Shown piece after piece: positions 5,673 to 10,084 of a stretch of 10,084 nt of DNA; position 1 is the first letter of the stretch; each line of letters starts with the position of its first letter. A program made the translations under genes and the position numbers. A model generated the notes under the pieces. The model did not search any database. It had not been told where the DNA came from and saw only the letters and a program-made list of their open reading frames with translations. The stretch comes from an uncultured Alphaproteobacteria bacterium. Lineage in GTDB: Bacteria > Pseudomonadota > Alphaproteobacteria > Rhizobiales > Rhizobiaceae. The stretch covers positions 6,649 to 16,732 of the forward strand of contig CAKMZG010000037.1 in assembly GCA_929200335.1 (NCBI GenBank), in the 5' to 3' direction.

Positions 5673-7460
5673 ATGTGGGCTGCGATTTTAGATCGTCCTA
5701 AAATTATTGGTTTGGTTCTCAATGAGAGCTGGCGCAGGTTTTATTACAATCTGCGCACCAGTGCTTTGCTGCGTTGGCGTTTTTCTGCTGCCATTCCAGA
5801 AAAATTACTCATAGCCCCACAAGATTTACGAACAGTTGATCCCCACAACGCTTTTGAGGTTTATTCAGGCCGATTTTTTCTAGCTGGTGAGATGGTTGAG
5901 ACCTATGGCTCATCACCCTTTGAAATGACATCTGGTAGTGAAAACTGGCACCGTGCATTACATAGCTTTGGTTGGTTGCGCCATTTGCGAGCAGCCGATA
6001 GCGATTTATCCCGCGCCAGCGCACAAGCACTTGTACGTTCATGGATACAAACCCGTGGCAAGAATGTTGAGGGCATACCATGGGAAATTGATACTACTGC
6101 GCAAAGGGTTATGTCGTGGCTATGTCATTCACCAGTTCTGATTAAAGGCACAGATTATGATTTCTACCGCCTTTATCTAAAAAACCTTGCTTCTCAGGTG
6201 CGTTATTTAAAACGCATGTGTAATAGCGCTGGCGATGGGGAAGCCCGCCTTTTGGGGCGCATTGCCTTAGTTTATGCTGGCCTATGTATTTCGGATCAAC
6301 AGCATACATTAAAATCAGCCAATCGTAATTTGGAGATGGAGTTAGAACGCCAAATTTTACCCGATGGTGGTCATGTTAGCCGTAGCCCTACTGTATTGTT
6401 AGAATTGCTATCAAAACTATTGCCTTTGCATCACACCTATACGGCAATGGATCAATCGCCACCTCAGGCATTGACTCTCGCCATTGATAGAATGTTGCCA
6501 GCTTTGAGATTTTTTCGCCATAGTGATGGTAATTTCGCACATTTCAATGGCGCAGGGACAACCCCTACGGATTTGTTGAATATCGTATTGCGCTATGATC
6601 AAATTATTGGTCAAGCGCCTAAAAATGCATCTCATTCTGGCTATCAACGTTTAGAGGGCGGCTCTTCAGTACTAATCATGGATACTGGTTTTTACCATGA
6701 ACCTAGTTTTTCAAAAAAAGGCCATGCAGGTTGTCTTTCATTTGAATTTTCCTCCAAAGGCGCGCAATTCGTTGTAAATTGTGGCGCTTTAACCAGCTAT
6801 AACTCACAATATTTGCAATTTGCACGCGCAACGGCCGCCCATTCAACTGCCGTGATTGAAGATACATCATCGGCGCGTTTTCATGTGGATGGTGCTCTTG
6901 CAAATTTTATCGGCACGCCTATCCTTTCTAACAATAATCAGGTTGAAGTTGATCGCTCTGAGATGACCGATTATAGTGTGATCAAAGCCATTCACGATGG
7001 GTATAAACGCCAATTTGGTGCATTCCATGAGCGCACAATTTCCTTTGCAAAAAAAGGCGATTGGGTACAAGGAGCGGATCGTTTTTTAGATCATGAAGGC
7101 AAAACAATTTCTACAGAGCGTGATGAAAAAGTTGCCATTAGATTTCACATTCATCCCGATGTGAGCATTTCAACAATCGGCGGCGGCAATCGTGTTTTAT
7201 TGGCTCACTCTCAAGGTGAGGCTTGGATTTTCACAGCCCTTGATTGCACTCTAAGCATTGAAGAAAGTATCTTTTTTTCAGGCCCAAGTGGCGCACGTAA
7301 AACAGAGCAATTGGTGTTGCATGTACCGCTATCTGGTATGTCGCAAATTCGTTGGCAATTTGAACGTACAGTAAAACAAAAACCACGTCGTCGCCAAGGC
7401 ACGCAAGAAAGCAACACATTGTTTGATTTTGGTTTAGATGATGAACCATCTGAAAAATAA
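5673..7460 (+). CDS. Heparinase II/III-family protein, no signal peptide
   Basis: The sequence matches the heparinase II/III family: an (alpha/alpha) toroid N-terminal half (about 30-310) followed by a beta-sandwich domain (about 320-560). Recognisable family segments are DPHNAFEVYSGRFFLAG (about 50-66), WHRALHSFGWLRHLRAAD (about 92-109), LPDGGHVSRSP (229-239), HSGYQRLEGG (321-330), HAGCLSFEFSS (351-361) and AAHSTAVIEDTSS (388-400). His234, His351 and His390 lie in the most conserved patches. Family members are polysaccharide lyases acting on uronic-acid polymers; the substrate here is unknown. The N-terminus (MWAAILDRPKIIGLVLNE) lacks a normal signal peptide, odd for a lyase. From memory, Hyphomicrobiales commonly carry this protein after rsmB and before purH; here modA follows after 20 bases instead. 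It has its own promoter region with a CtrA-like box. Family confident, activity not. Confidence 0.88.
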   Translation: MWAAILDRPKIIGLVLNESWRRFYYNLRTSALLRWRFSAAIPEKLLIAPQDLRTVDPHNAFEVYSGRFFLAGEMVETYGSSPFEMTSGSENWHRALHSFGWLRHLRAADSDLSRASAQALVRSWIQTRGKNVEGIPWEIDTTAQRVMSWLCHSPVLIKGTDYDFYRLYLKNLASQVRYLKRMCNSAGDGEARLLGRIALVYAGLCISDQQHTLKSANRNLEMELERQILPDGGHVSRSPTVLLELLSKLLPLHHTYTAMDQSPPQALTLAIDRMLPALRFFRHSDGNFAHFNGAGTTPTDLLNIVLRYDQIIGQAPKNASHSGYQRLEGGSSVLIMDTGFYHEPSFSKKGHAGCLSFEFSSKGAQFVVNCGALTSYNSQYLQFARATAAHSTAVIEDTSSARFHVDGALANFIGTPILSNNNQVEVDRSEMTDYSVIKAIHDGYKRQFGAFHERTISFAKKGDWVQGADRFLDHEGKTISTERDEKVAIRFHIHPDVSISTIGGGNRVLLAHSQGEAWIFTALDCTLSIEESIFFSGPSGARKTEQLVLHVPLSGMSQIRWQFERTVKQKPRRRQGTQESNTLFDFGLDDEPSEK

Positions 7461-7480
7461 TCTTGTAATCGGAAATTCAC

Positions 7481-8287
7481 ATGAGGGCTAAATCTATTCA
7501 ACTCTATTTGCGCCATGTCCTCTTTGTTTTACTATCTTTATTTTTCATGACAGCTAATGGCAATTCTACCGTTTCTAAATCTGAGCCATTGATTATTTTT
7601 GCAGCTGCAAGTTTTAAAAATGCACTGGATGAAATTGCTAAAATTTGGCAAGCAGAAAGACCAGAAGGAAATGCGCCCTTAGCCATTTCTTATGCTGGAA
7701 GCGGTAAGCTTGCCCGTCAAATCGAACAAGGTGCGCCAGCTGATATTTTTATTTCTGCTAATCAAACATGGGTAGATTATTTAATTCAACAAGAATGGGT
7801 TGATGGCAGTTCTAAACAAATTTTAGTAGAGAATAATTTGGTTTTAATTGCATCCAAAAATTTCCAAAGAAAGCTACAATTTAATGCGCATCTAGACATT
7901 AAAAAATATCTCGACAATGATTATTTTACTATGGCTCATGTGACATCAGTACCAGCAGGAATTTATGGCAAATCAGCATTGCAATATTTTGATCTTTGGG
8001 GTGACGTTGAAGAGCAATTAGTGCAAACTGACAATGTCCGTGCAAGCTTACAATTAGTTGCTCGTGGGGAGGCCGCATTTGGCATTGTTTATAAAAGTGA
8101 TGTCACAACCAGCAGTAATGTTCATATTATCTCAATGATCCCAGAATACAGTCATGAGAAAATTAAGTATCCCGTCGTCAAAGTTGAAAAAATTAAAAAT
8201 CAAATAAGAGATGATTTTTATAATTTTTTATTTACAATGCGCGCTAAGGAGATTTTTGTTAAACATGGATTTGGAGTTAAGGAATAG
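7481..8287 (+). CDS. modA: ModA, periplasmic molybdate-binding protein
   Basis: This is the substrate-binding component of the molybdate ABC importer. A signal peptide is visible: basic start (MRAKSIQLYLRH), hydrophobic core VLFVLLSLFFM, with cleavage likely after TANG (about residue 27). Oxyanion-binding residues known from E. coli ModA have counterparts: Ser44 in AAASF, Ser74 in YAGSGKLA, Ala159 in VPAG, Val186 in TDNVRA and Tyr204 in GIVYKSD. QIEQGAPADIFISANQ is a strong ModA signature. The length of 268 fits the family. The start is supported by GGA seven bases upstream. The gap to the heparinase stop is only 20 bases, with no room for a promoter or ModE operator, so transcription must come from upstream or from within the heparinase gene. 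Tungstate binding cannot be excluded. Confidence 0.95.
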   Translation: MRAKSIQLYLRHVLFVLLSLFFMTANGNSTVSKSEPLIIFAAASFKNALDEIAKIWQAERPEGNAPLAISYAGSGKLARQIEQGAPADIFISANQTWVDYLIQQEWVDGSSKQILVENNLVLIASKNFQRKLQFNAHLDIKKYLDNDYFTMAHVTSVPAGIYGKSALQYFDLWGDVEEQLVQTDNVRASLQLVARGEAAFGIVYKSDVTTSSNVHIISMIPEYSHEKIKYPVVKVEKIKNQIRDDFYNFLFTMRAKEIFVKHGFGVKE

Positions 8288-8290
8288 GTG

Positions 8291-8986
8291 ATGGACTGGC
8301 TTTCGCTCCATGAATGGCAAGCTGTTGTGCTATCCATAAAGATTTCATTTTGGGCAACATTAATCAGTTTACCCCTAGGCATCTGGGTTGCTCATCTCTT
8401 AGCGCGCCGCGAATTTTGGGGCAAGCAAGCTCTCAATGGCATTGTTCATTTACCTCTAATTCTACCGCCGGTTGTTACTGGTTATATTTTGCTTTTTAGC
8501 TTTGGGCGTCGTGGTTTTTTTGGCGAATTTTTATATGATATGTTTGGCATTCGTTTGGCCTTTGAGTGGACGGGCGCTGCACTTGCTGGCGCTATTATGG
8601 CTTTTCCTTTGATGGTGCGCGCAATTCGCTTAGCCATTGAGGCTGTGGATCCAAAGTTAGAACAAGCCGCTGAAACTTTAGGTGCAAGTAAGTTTAAAAT
8701 ATTTACTCATGTGACACTACCAATGATTATGCCGGGCATTATTGTAGGTAGTGTTTTAGCCTTTGCGAAAGCCATGGGAGAGTTTGGTGCAACCATTACA
8801 TTTGTTTCCAATATTCCTGGAAAAACTCAAACCCTACCTTCTGCCATTTATGCTTTTTTACAAGTGCCTGGGAGTGAAAATTCTGCCTTGAAATTGGTAA
8901 TAATTTCCATTGTCATTGCCATGGCGGCTTTATTTCTATCTGAAATTTTAGGGCGCTATGCAGCTAGAAAGGTTCGTGGAGAATGA
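8291..8986 (+). CDS. modB: ModB, molybdate ABC transporter permease
   Basis: This inner-membrane permease forms the molybdate channel as a dimer and couples to ModC. Several hydrophobic segments cover the chain (for example around ISFWATLISLPLGIWVAHLL, ILPPVVTGYILLFSF, GAALAGAIMAFPLMV, IIVGSVLAFAKAM and LVIISIVIAMAALFL). The cytoplasmic EAA loop that contacts the ATPase is present as EQAAETLGASKFKIF...LP. GEFGATITFVSNIPGKTQT is typical of ModB. GTG at 8288 directly abuts the modA stop, but ATG at 8291 is preferred because TAAGGA (8278-8283) is then seven bases away. The length of 231 residues is normal. Translation is likely coupled to modA upstream and to modC through an ATGA overlap. Confidence 0.95.
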   Translation: MDWLSLHEWQAVVLSIKISFWATLISLPLGIWVAHLLARREFWGKQALNGIVHLPLILPPVVTGYILLFSFGRRGFFGEFLYDMFGIRLAFEWTGAALAGAIMAFPLMVRAIRLAIEAVDPKLEQAAETLGASKFKIFTHVTLPMIMPGIIVGSVLAFAKAMGEFGATITFVSNIPGKTQTLPSAIYAFLQVPGSENSALKLVIISIVIAMAALFLSEILGRYAARKVRGE

Positions 8987-10084
8987 GCCTTTATGTAAAT
9001 ATAAAACATCACCTTGGTAATTTTAGTTTAGATGTTAACTTTACTGCACCCAATGGCATCACTGCACTTTTTGGTCGTTCTGGTTCTGGTAAAACTTCCA
9101 TTGCCAATGCCATAGCTGGTTTAACCAAACCAGATCAGGGAGAAGTAAGGATAAATGATAAAGTTCTTTTCAATAGCGAGGAAAAAATCAATATCCCCGT
9201 GCATGATCGCGCATTAGGTTATGTATTTCAAGAAAGCCGATTATTCCCTCATCTTAATGTTCGACAAAATTTAAAATTCAGCGAACGATTTTCCAAACAA
9301 CTAATAGCAGATCAACAGCTTTCTGAAATTTGCAAATTGCTGGATATTGAACGTCTATTAGATCGCAAGCCCATAAATTTATCTGGGGGTGAAAAACAAC
9401 GCATTGCCATTGGTCGCGCACTTTTATCCAATCCATCTTTATTAATCATGGATGAGCCTTTGGCTTCATTGGATGAACATCGAAAAATGGAAATTATCCC
9501 TTATCTTGAGCGTTTAAGAGATGAATTAAAAATTCCTATGCTCTATGTCAGTCATTCCATATCTGAGGTGGCACGACTTGCAACAACGGTGATCGCTATT
9601 AATGAGGGAAAAATTATCAAAGCAGGCGCTGCAAAAGATATCCTAGCTGATCCAAATGCTGTTCCACTCTTAGGGGTGCGTGATGCAGGCGCACTTTTAA
9701 ATGCTAGGATTATTTCTCATGATATTGAGGATAGCCTTACAGAATTACAAACCAGCAGCGGCAAATTAGTTTTGCCTCAAATTAAAATGCCAATTGGTAC
9801 ACAGATTCGCATCCGCATTGAAGCCCATGATATCATCATCGCAAAAGAAATGCCGAAAGAAATTAGCACACTGAATATTTTGCCCGCCACGGTTAAAGAT
9901 ATTTATCAAGGTGAAGGTCCTGGGGCAGCCATTGGATTAACGGCGGGTGAGGATGCGTTATTAGCACGAATTACTAAGCGCTCTGTAAAACGCCTTAATT
10001 TATCCAAGGGCGATGAGTGTTTTATAATCCTAAAATCCACCAGCATTGCGCCGTCAGATATAGGCATTCCAAATAAAAGCGTTA
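8983..10084 (+). CDS. modC: ModC, molybdate ABC transporter ATP-binding protein, 3' partial
   Basis: The ATG overlaps the modB stop (ATGA at 8983-8986). The frame stays open for 367 codons to the window edge, near the full family length, so only a short end is missing. This ATPase powers molybdate import. ABC motifs are intact: Walker A GRSGSGKT (31-38, Lys37), Q-loop in YVFQESRLFPHL, signature LSGGEKQR (133-140), Walker B LLIMDEP (Asp157, Glu158) and switch His191 in VSHS. The C-terminal third (from about residue 300, STLNILPATVKDIYQGEG) is the Mop/TOBE domain, which in ModC binds molybdate and mediates feedback regulation of transport. Nothing unusual was seen in the catalytic residues. Confidence 0.95.
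   Translation, partial: MSLYVNIKHHLGNFSLDVNFTAPNGITALFGRSGSGKTSIANAIAGLTKPDQGEVRINDKVLFNSEEKINIPVHDRALGYVFQESRLFPHLNVRQNLKFSERFSKQLIADQQLSEICKLLDIERLLDRKPINLSGGEKQRIAIGRALLSNPSLLIMDEPLASLDEHRKMEIIPYLERLRDELKIPMLYVSHSISEVARLATTVIAINEGKIIKAGAAKDILADPNAVPLLGVRDAGALLNARIISHDIEDSLTELQTSSGKLVLPQIKMPIGTQIRIRIEAHDIIIAKEMPKEISTLNILPATVKDIYQGEGPGAAIGLTAGEDALLARITKRSVKRLNLSKGDECFIILKSTSIAPSDIGIPNKSV

Noticed and set aside
5809..6141. Open frames on both strands inside the heparinase gene
   Set aside because: They are shadows of a 595-codon frame with clear family motifs and have no start signals of their own.
8288..8290. GTG immediately after the modA stop as the modB start
   Set aside because: The Shine-Dalgarno TAAGGA is only four bases away from it but seven from the ATG at 8291, which is therefore preferred.
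8314..8499. Open frame within the start of modB
   Set aside because: An out-of-frame shadow of modB without ribosome site or family similarity.

Overview
This AT-rich window looks like chromosomal DNA of an alphaproteobacterium, most likely of the order Hyphomicrobiales (Rhizobiales). The evidence is a PAS/HisKA kinase of the DivJ/PleC/PdhS style, a DUF1674 (SDHAF4-like) protein, an HtpX with a 'PWG' tail, and the order htpX - rsmB - heparinase II/III, which I recall as usual in that order. No species is claimed. There are no RNA genes, insertion sequences, CRISPR arrays or phage genes, and coding density is high. No intergenic gap exceeds about 140 bp.

Layout: (1) 1-2361, + strand: a large multi-domain histidine kinase, cut by the left edge. 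(2) 2384-2405: an inverted repeat between convergent genes. (3) 2430-2678, - strand: a small DUF1674/SDHAF4-like gene with a probable non-ATG start. (4) 2679-2814: a divergent promoter region with a good heat-shock (sigma-32) promoter candidate facing htpX. (5) 2815-5531, + strand: htpX (membrane metalloprotease) and rsmB (16S rRNA m5C967 methyltransferase). (6) 5532-5672: a regulatory gap with a sigma-70-like promoter and an exact CtrA-type box. (7) 5673-7460: a heparinase II/III-family protein. (8) 7481-10084: modA, modB and modC, a molybdate ABC transporter; modC runs off the right edge.

Functional themes are envelope and protein quality control under heat stress (htpX), ribosome modification (rsmB), an envelope or polysaccharide enzyme that may be cell-cycle timed (heparinase behind a CtrA-like box), and molybdate uptake. 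modABC is tightly packed (20-bp gap to the heparinase gene, 0-2 bp between modA and modB, 4-bp overlap of modB and modC). It shows no promoter of its own in the gap and may be read through from the heparinase promoter.

I see no clear new defence or mobile system. The strongest leads are the histidine kinase, which keeps its phospho-acceptor His but has lost several residues needed for ATP use and phosphatase activity, the sigma-32-like promoter of htpX, the CtrA-like box before the heparinase gene, and two in-frame repeat tracts (PWG motifs in HtpX, an Ala-Asn-x tripeptide repeat in RsmB).
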